From: Solirubrobacterales bacterium
Lineage (GTDB): Bacteria; Actinomycetota; Thermoleophilia; Solirubrobacterales; 70-9
Assembly: GCA_023958085.1 (NCBI GenBank)
Contig: JAMLGI010000004.1
Location: forward strand, 107,773-171,772
Length of the DNA: 64,000 nt
Direction of reading: 5' to 3'
The first letter of the stretch is position 1. The number at the start of each line of letters is the position of its first letter. The position numbers and the translations under genes were made by a program. The notes under the pieces are model-generated. The model saw only the letters and a program-made list of their open reading frames with translations. It did not search any database and had not been told where the DNA came from. Below, one piece after another: positions 1-8,120 of the stretch.

Positions 1-425
1 ATCAGGTTTTCGATCGCCCCGCAGAGCACGACCCCGTCGCCCCGAACCAGGACGTCACCGCCGAGCCACGAGAGCTCGATCTCGGCTCCCGCGAGATGGG
101 CCCGGGAACGCCACCGCCGCACGCAGGAATCGACCATCAGCCGGCAGGCGATCAGTTCGGAGCGATCCACCCCGGGTCCGCCTCCGTTCAGGGTACGGTC
201 GAGGCGGCCCACGGCCTGGATCGCCTGCCGCACCGACGGCCCCGGGCCCTCCAGGGCCAGAACCTGAAGCGGACGACGGACCTCGTGGAGCGCCCGGTTC
301 AGTGATGTCCGCAGGCGGAACAGCCTGATCTCGCGCCCGGTCAAAGCCAGGATCAGTCCGCACATGACGACCAGAAACGGCTGATCCAGCGGCTGGACGG
401 CCAGGATCGGGACCACCGCACTCAC
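1..425 (-). CDS. Sensor histidine kinase, partial (runs off the window)
   Basis: This is the N-terminal part of a histidine kinase read from a GTG at 425, whose first bases overlap the TGA of the response regulator gene (GTGA). It opens with a hydrophobic segment (about residues 4-30), then an H-box HEVRRPLQ with the phospho-acceptor His at about residue 47. The frame ends at the window edge within an N-box-like AIENL, so the ATP-binding domain is cut. Such a short N-terminus leaves little room for an extracellular sensor, so the signal is probably intracellular or membrane-borne. Pairing with the regulator just upstream in the same operon is inferred from the overlap. The kinase assignment rests on the H-box and N-box only. 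Confidence 0.8.
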   Translation of the reverse strand, partial: MSAVVPILAVQPLDQPFLVVMCGLILALTGREIRLFRLRTSLNRALHEVRRPLQVLALEGPGPSVRQAIQAVGRLDRTLNGGGPGVDRSELIACRLMVDSCVRRWRSRAHLAGAEIELSWLGGDVLVRGDGVVLCGAIENL

Positions 426-1162
426 GGGCCCACCAGCCGGTACCCGACACCCCAGCAGTTGGTCACGAATCTCCCGTTCTCCGGGTCCAGCTTGCGACGC
501 AGCCGGCTGGCATGGGATTCGAGCGTTCGGGTGTGCCCGAGTGACCGGTACCCCCAGACCTCCCGCAGAAGTTCCTCCTTCGAGAAGACCCTGGTCGGCT
601 CGCCCGCCAGCACCGCGAGCAGCTCGAACTCCTTGGCCGACAGCCGGAGCAGCCTGCCGTCGATCCGGGCTGCCCGCTGTCTTCGGTCGACCTCGATCCC
701 CTCGACCCGGAGGATCGCTTCCATCTGGCCGCAGCGTCTCAGCACCGCCCCGATCCGGGCCAGCAGTTCGCTGTAGCTGAACGGCTTCAGAACGTAGTCG
801 TCCGCTCCCTGCTCCAGCCCGCGGATCCGGTCCCGTTCGCTGCTCCGCCCGCTGATGATGATCACCGCGAGGTTCACGTCGAAACCATTTCCGTTTCCGC
901 CGATTCCCCTCACCTCCCGCAGCAGGTCGAGCCCGGAACCGTCGGGAAGCGACAGGTCGAGCAGCAGCAGGTCGGGCCGACAGTATTCGCACTGGTGCAG
1001 GGCGTCGGCGGCGGTCGGGGCCGCCAGCACCTCGAAGCGGTCGGCGGTCAGATGGTCGCAGAGCAGCTCGAGGGTCGGGCGATCGTCCTCGCAGACCACG
1101 ACCCGGGCTCCACGGATCGCCTGCCGACTGAGTTCATCCGGAGTGGCGAGCACGGGACTCAT
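422..1162 (-). CDS. OmpR/PhoB-family response regulator
   Basis: Two-domain response regulator of about 246 residues. The receiver domain shows the acidic pocket CEDD, the phospho-acceptor Asp in LLLLDLSLPDG and the conserved Lys in YVLKPF. It is followed by a winged-helix DNA-binding domain (LSAKEFELLAVLA, then TRTLESHASRLRRKLD and WGVGYRLVGP). I start it at the ATG at 1162, two bases after the stop of the DUF192 gene, because an upstream ATG at 1201 would overlap that gene by 38 bases. It overlaps the histidine kinase start by 4 bases, so DUF192, regulator and kinase form one operon. The target genes are unknown. Confidence 0.92.
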   Translation of the reverse strand: MSPVLATPDELSRQAIRGARVVVCEDDRPTLELLCDHLTADRFEVLAAPTAADALHQCEYCRPDLLLLDLSLPDGSGLDLLREVRGIGGNGNGFDVNLAVIIISGRSSERDRIRGLEQGADDYVLKPFSYSELLARIGAVLRRCGQMEAILRVEGIEVDRRQRAARIDGRLLRLSAKEFELLAVLAGEPTRVFSKEELLREVWGYRSLGHTRTLESHASRLRRKLDPENGRFVTNCWGVGYRLVGP

Positions 1163-1163
1163 C

Positions 1164-1532
1164 TCAGATCCCCGCCCCGTCCAGCCGGCGGGCCCCCGCA
1201 AGCAGCGTTCGGACTCCGTCCAGGTCGAATATGTCGCGGGGGACGAGCTCCACCACCAGATCCGCGCCGGGAGTGCGAAGGAAGATGCCGGGCCGAACCC
1301 CGAGAGTGAATCGCTTCAGGCCGCCATCCGCGGTCAGGAAGGCGACGTGGATCGGAAACCTCATCCCGTGGGTGTGGATCGAGTGGCAACGGGGGATGAT
1401 CAGCCCTGGTCCTGCCTGGTCCCGGTCGAGCAGGGCCAGCCCGAGCAGACGCACTCTCCCCGAGGCAACCGGGAGGCTCAACCCTCCGACCCGTCGCCGT
1501 TCCAGTTCCGCGAATCTCGGCGTTTCGTTCAT
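1164..1532 (-). CDS. DUF192 family protein
   Basis: A 122-residue protein matching the DUF192 pattern: a hydrophobic start to the domain (GLIIPRCHSIHTHGMRFPI) followed by VAFLTADGGL, and a C-terminal VVELVPRDI. No signal peptide is obvious, whereas many DUF192 proteins are exported. The family is small and its biochemical role is not settled. It is the first gene of the operon with the response regulator (1-base gap) and histidine kinase, which is not a partnership I can explain functionally. Confidence 0.75.
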   Translation of the reverse strand: MNETPRFAELERRRVGGLSLPVASGRVRLLGLALLDRDQAGPGLIIPRCHSIHTHGMRFPIHVAFLTADGGLKRFTLGVRPGIFLRTPGADLVVELVPRDIFDLDGVRTLLAGARRLDGAGI

Positions 1533-1718
1533 GTCCCTCTAAGGCACGGAGAGCAAGGACTCTCCCCCCTGTCGGCTCCATCACCGCCTGCAACAAAGCG
1601 CCCGGGGTGCAACCCGGCGTTCACCGACCCCGAACCGGGAGTGGCAGTCTCCTGCCCGCGGCATGATGCCCCGAGTGCATGGGTCGGCTGGGGGTCGACC
1701 ACGCATCAAGGCTTCAAC

Positions 1719-2186
1719 GTGAATCGAAAGACCACCCGAAGAGGGAATTACGAGTCGGGCACCGACTACGTGCTCGAGTACGGCGAGCTCCGCTTTGCCT
1801 TCAACGAACGCGACTTCAGTCAGCGGGTCGAACAGGCTGCGGTACGGCTCGGTTTCACCTCTCCCGGTCTCACCTACGGAGAGATGCACGACCTGCTCCA
1901 ACTCGCCGTCAGTGGCGAGATCGAGGAGCCGTCATCGGACCTCGGCGTTCATGTGGCCCACCACTGGGAGGATCTGGCCGGACCCTCCAGCCAGAGCTTC
2001 GTCCACTGGATCAGGCGTCTGGTATTCCGGGGCGCCTGGCTGGATCAGCGGGTCAAGGAAGGTGAACTCGATGTGGTTTTCGACGAGCAGCGGCAGAGCT
2101 TCGGCTACATCCAGCCGGAACGTGGCCCGGACCTGATCGAGCTGGCCAAGGAACCTTCCTGGCGGAGAGTCGCCTACCGCAGATAA
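1719..2186 (+). CDS. Hypothetical protein
   Basis: A 155-residue protein I do not recognise. The plausible start is GTG at 1719, because upstream of it the open frame continues antisense to the DUF192 and regulator genes and is non-coding in character. It is acidic and rich in aromatic residues (SGTDYVLEYGELRFAF, HVAHHWEDLAGPSSQSFVHW), without signal peptide or membrane segment, so probably cytosolic. It stands alone on the plus strand and converges on the rho-like gene. Confidence 0.6.
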   Translation: MNRKTTRRGNYESGTDYVLEYGELRFAFNERDFSQRVEQAAVRLGFTSPGLTYGEMHDLLQLAVSGEIEEPSSDLGVHVAHHWEDLAGPSSQSFVHWIRRLVFRGAWLDQRVKEGELDVVFDEQRQSFGYIQPERGPDLIELAKEPSWRRVAYRR

Positions 2187-2202
2187 CGGGCCGGCCGGCC
2201 CG
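2187..2202. terminator. GC palindrome between convergent genes
   Basis: A perfect 16-base palindrome (CGGGCCGGCCGGCCCG) starts at the base after the stop of the plus-strand gene and lies 9 bases from the stop of the convergent rho-like gene. The position suits a shared bidirectional terminator, but there is no clear T-run and the loop must form within the palindrome. Confidence 0.4.
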
Positions 2203-2210
2203 TCTCGCGG

Positions 2211-3584
2211 TCAGAGCCGGCTTCTCAGCTCCTCGTTGCTGGACGTTCCGCGGACCAGTTCGGCCAGCCGGGAGGCAGCCGCCGCACCGTCGAGCTGCTC
2301 CAGTTCGGCCCGCAGTCGCCCGATCGCCTCAAGTCCACCTTCATCATGGATCTGGCTGCGCACCGTGACCACGCATCCGGCCAGGTCGAAGGCCGGGGTG
2401 ATCCCGGAGGCGGCCAAGGCGGCATCGAGCCGCATCGTCGCGGTTTCGCTGGTGTGAACCGCGTAGAGCACGTCCTGGTCACCTGGCGCCCCGAGCAGGG
2501 CGGTGGCGATCACCGTGACTGATCCGGCGCCCTCCTCTTCGAGCTCACGGCCAACACCGAAGAACGGCTTGACCGATCCGGCATCCCCGAAGGCGCTGCC
2601 GAGCCTGGTCAGGGAATCGATGATCAGAACCACGTCCTCACCGGCCTCGGCCTGGCGCTTGGCCCGGGTGAGGGTGCGCTGGGCAAGCTTCACCTGTTCG
2701 TGGGCGCCGAGGTCGGCCGGGGCGGCGGAGATCTCGGCCTGCGGGACTTCACGGTTCCAGGCGGTCACCTCTTCCGGACGTTCGTCGACCAGAAGCACCG
2801 AAACCCGGGTCTCCGCTCCGCCGGCAGCAATGGCCTTGGCGAGGGCCCGAAGCAGCGTGGTCCGGCCGGACCGCTGCTGGGCCTGAACCAGGATCCTCTG
2901 TCCGAAGGCCAGCGGGACCAGCAGGTCGGTCGCCCGGGCGAGCACGTCTTCACCCTCGATCGCAAGCGGGATCGGCCGATGTGGCGTGACCGGGGTCAGG
3001 CTGTCAAACCGGGGCTGGCGGTCATCCGAGGGCTCGCCCCCGTTGACTTTCTCGACCCGGACCAGTGAGGGTCGTCGCTCACCGCGGCGGGCCGGACGGA
3101 CCGGACCCGACACCTCGTCTCCCGCGCGCAACTCGCAGCGACGGATCTGGGCCGGAGAAACGTGAATACCGGCTTCCGGGGCACCCTCGCCCCGGATCAC
3201 GCCGCTACCGCGGGGAAGGATGTCAAGCACACCGGTTATTTCCGTCAGTTCGGGTTCGGTCGACGCATCCTCGCTGCGACCTTCATCCGCGGACTGCTTG
3301 TGTTTCTCCCCGGTTTCGCCACCCCGTTCGCGATCCTCGCCCGTAGATCCTTCGCGATCCGAACGGCGCCGTCGGGAGCGTCGGGAGCGCCGGGAGCGGG
3401 ACCGACCGGAATCCGGGCCGGAGTCCGGACCGTCGCCCGCAGCTTCACGCTCCGCACCATCCCCGTCGGAATCCCCCAGCCGCTTGATCAGTTCCTCGCG
3501 TCGAAGCGTCCGGAACTTCTCGATCCCGGCGCGGTCGGCGAGCTTGTGAAGTTCGGCCAGCGATCTGGCTTCGAGGTCTCCCAT
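2211..3584 (-). CDS. Divergent Rho-like transcription termination factor
   Basis: 457 residues with Rho architecture: an N-terminal SAP-like Rho_N domain (1-40), an Arg/Ser-rich disordered insert (about 60-110) as in many actinobacterial Rho proteins, a cold-shock-like RNA-binding domain (115-180) and a RecA-type ATPase. DERPEEV (267-273) and IIDSLTRL are intact. However, Walker A reads QQRSGRTT, with Arg241 where Rho has the invariant Lys. The Q/R-loop region is shortened to about GDAGSVKPFFG, and the C-terminal segment with the arginine finger (SGTRKEE in normal Rho) is not recognisable. It lies 3 bases after the transaldolase gene. A tal-rho neighbourhood is also known in Firmicutes. It may be an inactive or regulatory paralogue. 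Confidence 0.85.
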   Translation of the reverse strand: MGDLEARSLAELHKLADRAGIEKFRTLRREELIKRLGDSDGDGAEREAAGDGPDSGPDSGRSRSRRSRRSRRRRSDREGSTGEDRERGGETGEKHKQSADEGRSEDASTEPELTEITGVLDILPRGSGVIRGEGAPEAGIHVSPAQIRRCELRAGDEVSGPVRPARRGERRPSLVRVEKVNGGEPSDDRQPRFDSLTPVTPHRPIPLAIEGEDVLARATDLLVPLAFGQRILVQAQQRSGRTTLLRALAKAIAAGGAETRVSVLLVDERPEEVTAWNREVPQAEISAAPADLGAHEQVKLAQRTLTRAKRQAEAGEDVVLIIDSLTRLGSAFGDAGSVKPFFGVGRELEEEGAGSVTVIATALLGAPGDQDVLYAVHTSETATMRLDAALAASGITPAFDLAGCVVTVRSQIHDEGGLEAIGRLRAELEQLDGAAAASRLAELVRGTSSNEELRSRL

Positions 3585-3587
3585 CGA

Positions 3588-4286
3588 TCAGCCCTGGCCC
3601 TTGGCCCGGTGATCCTCGACCAGCCCGCTCAGCCACCTGCCGAACTCCGGCCGGCTGCCCCAGTCCTCGCCGAACTTGGCGATCCCGGCGGTGGTCAGGG
3701 GGTGGTTCAGCATCTGCTTGAAGACCTTGTAGGGGACGGTGGCGATGTCGCAGCCGAGCGAGGCCGCGACGACCATGTGTTCAGGATGCCGGATCGAGGC
3801 GGCCAGCACCTCGGACTCGAACCTGCCTTCGCCGACCACGTCGATCATCTCCTCCAGCACGGAGGTCGAGTTGACCGAGATGTCATCCAGCCGCCCCATG
3901 AAGCAGGAGACGATCCCGGCTCCGGCCGAGGCTGCGAGCAGGGCCTGGTTCGGGGAGAAGACCAGGGTCATGTTGATGTGGGTTCCCTCGTCGGTGAGGG
4001 TGCGGCAGGCGGTCAGACCGGCCTCGCCGAACGGAACCTTGACCGTGATGTGCTTGTGAAGCTCGCGCAGGGCGCGGCCTTCCTCGATCATGCCCTCGGC
4101 CGTTTCGGAGACGACCTCGGCCGAGGTGGAGCCACCAACGAGGTCGGCGATCCGCTTGATGCTCTCGCCGGGATCATGGTCTTCCTTGGCCAGCAGCGAT
4201 GGGTTGGTGGTGGCGCCGGAGAGGACGCCCCAGGCGGCGATCTCCTCAACCTCGGCGACCGAACCGGTGTCGATGAAAAGTTTCAT
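3588..4286 (-). CDS. tal: Transaldolase / fructose-6-phosphate aldolase family
   Basis: A 232-residue single-domain TIM-barrel aldolase of the short transaldolase class. It begins MKLFIDTGSVAEVEE and has the substrate motif GATTNPSLLAKE, the Schiff-base Lys in HITVKVPF and the C-terminal DIATVPYKVFKQML. The start at 4286 is chosen because MKLFIDT is the canonical beginning of this family; an upstream ATG would add 21 unrelated residues. The enzyme moves dihydroxyacetone units between sugar phosphates in the non-oxidative pentose phosphate pathway. The short forms are hard to separate from fructose-6-phosphate aldolase by sequence alone. It is followed after 3 bases by the rho-like gene. Confidence 0.92.
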   Translation of the reverse strand: MKLFIDTGSVAEVEEIAAWGVLSGATTNPSLLAKEDHDPGESIKRIADLVGGSTSAEVVSETAEGMIEEGRALRELHKHITVKVPFGEAGLTACRTLTDEGTHINMTLVFSPNQALLAASAGAGIVSCFMGRLDDISVNSTSVLEEMIDVVGEGRFESEVLAASIRHPEHMVVAASLGCDIATVPYKVFKQMLNHPLTTAGIAKFGEDWGSRPEFGRWLSGLVEDHRAKGQG

Positions 4287-4423
4287 GTGGTGAAGGTTAT
4301 TGAACCCGGTCCCGCACCCACTTCCCATGGTGGGCACCGATGCCGTCAAATGCGCCGGTTCCGGCGCCGACCGCCCGGGAGGTGGTGATGATCGAGAGTC
4401 CCGACCCGGGAATGAACGCCGGA

Positions 4424-6112
4424 TCAGAACGCCGGACCGCCGGCGGCCGGGTTGAGACCCTCGGCCTTGACGGTGGTCAGCCAGGCTTCGGCCTGACGGT
4501 TCCGTTCCGTCTCGGACCAGCCGAGTCGGTCCCCCATCACCCCGACAACCCCGGCCACCGATTCAGGGCTCGCCAGGTGGACTGCCGCGGTCAGCCCCAG
4601 CCTGGTTCGCCGAAGCAGCACATCGGCGATCGTGACCGCCTGCTCCCGTTCGATCGCCACCGCGACTTCCGCCAGGAGGTCCGGAAGGCCGGGGACGATC
4701 GGGGATCCCAGCGCCGGCTCCGCCTCGACCAGCTGAAGAACCCGGCGGGCGGTGTGGCCGTAACGAAAGGCGAGCTGTTCGGCAACCTCGGAACCGAGTT
4801 CCCCGGGGAGTTTCAGTGTGGCCGGATCGATCTCCATGCCAAGCGGAATCTCGGCGGTCTGGCAGCGGGCCATGCGGCCCGAGCGGTGGACGATCCGGTC
4901 GACCGTATCTTTGGCCATTCGCCGCCAGGTGGTCAGCTTGCCACCGGTGATGGTCAGCATCCCCGACGAGGTTTCGTACAGTTCCGCCTGCCGTGAGATG
5001 TCCACCGACTTGCGGGGATCTCCGGTCGAGATCAGCGGGCGGACCCCGGCGTAGGCCCCGACCACATCCGACTCGGTCAGTGACCTGCCGGTGAACTCGT
5101 TAACCGCCTCGAGCAGATAGGTGATGTCGTCCCCGGTCGGGGCGACCTCCTCGATCCCGCCGTCGTGGTCGACGTCGGTGGTCCCGACCAGGGTCCGTCC
5201 GTACCAGGGCAGGGCGAAGATCCGGCGCCCCTCACCGGCCGGGATCACCGCCGCCGCCCGGCCCATGTCAAAGACTTCCGGGTCAAAAAGCAGGTGGGTT
5301 CCCCGGCTCGGGGCGATCCGCGGGATGTCCTCCTCGTGCTCGATCTCCCCCGGCCGGATCCGGTCGGCCCAGACCCCGGTCGCGTTGACCACGTTGTCGG
5401 CACCGACCCTCACGGTCTCCCCGCCGAGGGCATCGGTGAACTCGACCCCGTCGGCCCTGCCGTCCTTCACGGTCACCTTCGAGACCGGGGCGTAGTTCAG
5501 ACTCACCGTGCCGAAACGCTCCGCCTCCCCGAGCACGGTCAACACCAGCCGGACGTCGTCGGTCTGGCAGTCGTAGAAGAGATACGCCGACTCCGGGTCA
5601 CGATCGGCCAGCGAGGGCACCAGCTCGAGGATCTCGTCACGGTCGATCGTGCGATGCCGGTCCGGTGACCAGGACTCCTCCGCCTCGGCCGGACGCCGTC
5701 GCCACCGTGCCGCGCGTTTCTGGCGTCCGGTCCGCACCCCGGCCAGCACGTCGTAGGCGTTCAGGCCCAGCCCGACAAAGCGATCCGGTTTCTCGTCCTT
5801 GAAGCTGGGAACGAGAAAGGGGGTCGGATAGACCAGATGCGGGGCCAGCTCGACCATCAACTGGCGTTCGAGCAGGGCCTCCCGGACCAGGCCGAGGTCG
5901 AAGTTCTCGAGATAGCGAAGTCCGCCGTGGACCATTTTCGAGGATCGGGAAGAGGTCCCTATCGCGTAGTCCCTGGCTTCCAGCAGGGCCACCGAGTAGC
6001 CGCGGGATGCGGCATCGAGCGCAACTCCGGCCCCGGTGATTCCCCCTCCGATCACAACCACCTCGAACTGTTTGCCGGCGATGTTCTCGAGCGCTTCGGT
6101 CCGGTTCAGCAT
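4424..6112 (-). CDS. glpD: Glycerol-3-phosphate dehydrogenase, FAD-dependent
   Basis: 562 residues, the usual length for aerobic GlpD. It opens with the FAD-binding Rossmann motif VVVIGGGITGAG (about 19-30), followed by GTSSRSSKMVHGGLRYLE, the typical GlpD signature. The C-terminal part carries the GKLTTWRRMA motif and a helical cap domain. It oxidises glycerol-3-phosphate to dihydroxyacetone phosphate at the membrane and passes electrons to quinone. No glpF or glpK is adjacent. It lies 10 bases downstream of the B12 operon's last gene on the same strand, so read-through from that operon is possible, though function suggests an unrelated gene. Confidence 0.95.
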   Translation of the reverse strand: MLNRTEALENIAGKQFEVVVIGGGITGAGVALDAASRGYSVALLEARDYAIGTSSRSSKMVHGGLRYLENFDLGLVREALLERQLMVELAPHLVYPTPFLVPSFKDEKPDRFVGLGLNAYDVLAGVRTGRQKRAARWRRRPAEAEESWSPDRHRTIDRDEILELVPSLADRDPESAYLFYDCQTDDVRLVLTVLGEAERFGTVSLNYAPVSKVTVKDGRADGVEFTDALGGETVRVGADNVVNATGVWADRIRPGEIEHEEDIPRIAPSRGTHLLFDPEVFDMGRAAAVIPAGEGRRIFALPWYGRTLVGTTDVDHDGGIEEVAPTGDDITYLLEAVNEFTGRSLTESDVVGAYAGVRPLISTGDPRKSVDISRQAELYETSSGMLTITGGKLTTWRRMAKDTVDRIVHRSGRMARCQTAEIPLGMEIDPATLKLPGELGSEVAEQLAFRYGHTARRVLQLVEAEPALGSPIVPGLPDLLAEVAVAIEREQAVTIADVLLRRTRLGLTAAVHLASPESVAGVVGVMGDRLGWSETERNRQAEAWLTTVKAEGLNPAAGGPAF

Positions 6113-6122
6113 CGACTTCCTT

Positions 6123-8120
6123 CTACCACCGGAAGCGGCGGGCCAACCAGATGGTGCCGCCGCAGAGCCCGCCCGACACAGCCAGGCAGATCAGGATCGC
6201 GATCCACGGTGACGGGGTCGGCCCGGGAGCCGAAGCGGCCAGCACTGCCTCGCTGGGCACGACCGGGGTGACGGTCGGCAGCGGCGTGGAGGACTCACCG
6301 GTGGCGGGTGGCACGGTCGTGCTGCCCGAGGATCCCGAACCGGATGCGGAACCGGATCCACCCGAACCGGAACCGCCCGATCCGGTACCGCCCGATTTTC
6401 CGGATCCACCCGAACCGGATCCACCCGAAGAAGACGAGGGTGTGGAGCCGGCTGCCGACCCGGGGCTGTAGGTCGGGGTCGAGCTTCCGGTCGAGCTGCC
6501 GGTCGAGCTGCCTCCGGAGCCGGAATCGGTTTCCGACTGCTTCGCTTTCACGAAGTCGTTGCAGTTGCGCGGCTTGCCGTAGAAGTACGGCACCTGGGCC
6601 AGGGAGGGCAGCGCCTGCGCGGTCACCCAGATCGAATCCATCTGACCGGAGTCCCCCTTTCGGCGGATGTATCCCTTCGGGGTCTGCATCGATCTCAGAT
6701 AGTCGAGCGCGGTGAACCCGCCGTCTCTCATCGCCTTGACGTCGTACCGGGCACCCAGCATCCCCTGAATCGCCAAGGCGGTGGACTGGCTGTTGGTGCC
6801 GCCGCTGGCCCCGTTGTCGAAACCGCCGTTCTTGTGCTGCTGGCGCTGGAGGTATCCGATTCCCTTGCCGGCGAAACCCTTCCCGCCGACCACCAGCATC
6901 ACGGCCCCGGTTGTGTCCGGGTTGCTCGGCGCCTTCCGGCTGATCCCCCATCCGCCATTTTTGTGCTGGGACTTGCACAGCCACCGTTCGGTGTCGGCCA
7001 CAGTCGAACGTTTCTCACCGACCGACCGCAGCGCCATGACCGCCCAGGCTGCCGTGTTGATCCGGCCGCCGGCGGTGCCGTTGCGTTTGATCTGCCGCAC
7101 CAGCTTACGGACCAGATTGGTGCCGCCCAGCGAACGTGGATCCCGGTTCGCAGCCTTCATCGCCAGCACCGTCTTCGCCAGGTTGCCGATCGCCTCGGCC
7201 GGTGGCGAGACGTTGTAGATCCCGTTCCTGTTTCTCTTCAGCCACTGAATCGGGTCGGAGCCACCGTTGACCTTCACCGTGTCGATGCTGCGGCCGAGCC
7301 GTCCCAGGGCGAGAATCGAGTCCGTGGTCATCCCGAGGCTGGAGTCCATCCCGGGCTCGCGACCGAATCCGCCGTCCGGGTTCACCTGCTTGGCCAGCCA
7401 CTGCTTGCCGTTGGTAACCGGGCTGGCCGCGGACGCGTCCCGGGGTGTCGCAAGGCCACCCAGGGCCAGCCCGGCCAGGGAGAAAACCACCAGAGTGGGT
7501 CCGGCCGCGCCGGCTGCCCGGCGCCACTCGAACCGTTCCCGGAACCGGGTGAGCGCGGCGATCATCGCCGGTCCGGCGACCAGGGCGAAGATGATGTTGC
7601 CGGTCATGTGTGCGAGATCGAAGGGAATCGCTCTTACCTCAAGTGCAAGGTATCGGGCGAGGGACATCTCGCCACCGTAGGAAACCATTGTCTGCAGGTT
7701 CATCAGCGCCCCGAAGGCGATACCGACCAGACCGCAGACCGCGGCCAGCGTAAAGCGTCCGGCCCGGCCCGAGGTCAATTTCCAGAGTGCTGCACCGGCG
7801 ATCCCGGCCAGCCCCCAACCCAGCATCTGCCAAGGGGTCCAGGCGCCCTGCCCCAGCCAGAAGTTCGAAACCAGTCCGCTGATCGCCCCGACCGCGAAAC
7901 CGGCCGCCGGACCGAGCACGTAACCGGCGATGAGCACGATGTCGGTCGTCGCGACCACATTCGGAATCGGAGCGAGGACGATCCGTCCGGCGACCGCCAG
8001 CGCCGCCAGTACCGCCACCAGGGCGACGGTCCGGGAGGGTGGACGTGAGCGTTCGTACCAGATCATCCCGCCGCCGAGGGCGAGGGTGAGCAGGAGGAAG
8101 CTGGTGATCTGCCAGCTCAC
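6123..8120 (-). CDS. ECF transporter S-component fused to an extracellular alpha/alpha-barrel repeat domain
   Basis: 665 residues from a GTG at 8120 that overlaps the ATPase stop (GTGA). Residues 1-200 form about six membrane helices like an ECF substrate-binding component (IVLIAGYVLGPAAGFAVGAISG, then LAHMTGNIIFALV). A further membrane helix (about 208-225) leads to residues 235-520, a set of prenyltransferase/squalene-cyclase-like helical repeats (WLAKQVNPDGGFG, WLCKSQHKNGGWG, YLQRQQHKNGGFDN). A Ser/Gly-rich linker (530-600) and a C-terminal membrane anchor (about 638-660) follow. The barrel lacks an obvious cyclase DxDD motif, so binding is likelier than catalysis. Behind the B12 riboswitch it is best read as a cobalamin S-component with a built-in capture domain; substrate is inferred. 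Confidence 0.82.
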   Translation of the reverse strand: MSWQITSFLLLTLALGGGMIWYERSRPPSRTVALVAVLAALAVAGRIVLAPIPNVVATTDIVLIAGYVLGPAAGFAVGAISGLVSNFWLGQGAWTPWQMLGWGLAGIAGAALWKLTSGRAGRFTLAAVCGLVGIAFGALMNLQTMVSYGGEMSLARYLALEVRAIPFDLAHMTGNIIFALVAGPAMIAALTRFRERFEWRRAAGAAGPTLVVFSLAGLALGGLATPRDASAASPVTNGKQWLAKQVNPDGGFGREPGMDSSLGMTTDSILALGRLGRSIDTVKVNGGSDPIQWLKRNRNGIYNVSPPAEAIGNLAKTVLAMKAANRDPRSLGGTNLVRKLVRQIKRNGTAGGRINTAAWAVMALRSVGEKRSTVADTERWLCKSQHKNGGWGISRKAPSNPDTTGAVMLVVGGKGFAGKGIGYLQRQQHKNGGFDNGASGGTNSQSTALAIQGMLGARYDVKAMRDGGFTALDYLRSMQTPKGYIRRKGDSGQMDSIWVTAQALPSLAQVPYFYGKPRNCNDFVKAKQSETDSGSGGSSTGSSTGSSTPTYSPGSAAGSTPSSSSGGSGSGGSGKSGGTGSGGSGSGGSGSASGSGSSGSTTVPPATGESSTPLPTVTPVVPSEAVLAASAPGPTPSPWIAILICLAVSGGLCGGTIWLARRFRW

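Noticed and set aside
855..1718. Upstream extension of the plus-strand hypothetical gene
   Set aside because: This part lies antisense to the response regulator and DUF192 genes, is arginine/serine-rich and lacks family motifs; only the part from 1719 looks coding.
6123..8120. Squalene-hopene or terpene cyclase
   Set aside because: The repeats resemble that fold, but no DxDD catalytic motif is visible and the protein is fused to transporter helices in a B12-regulated operon.
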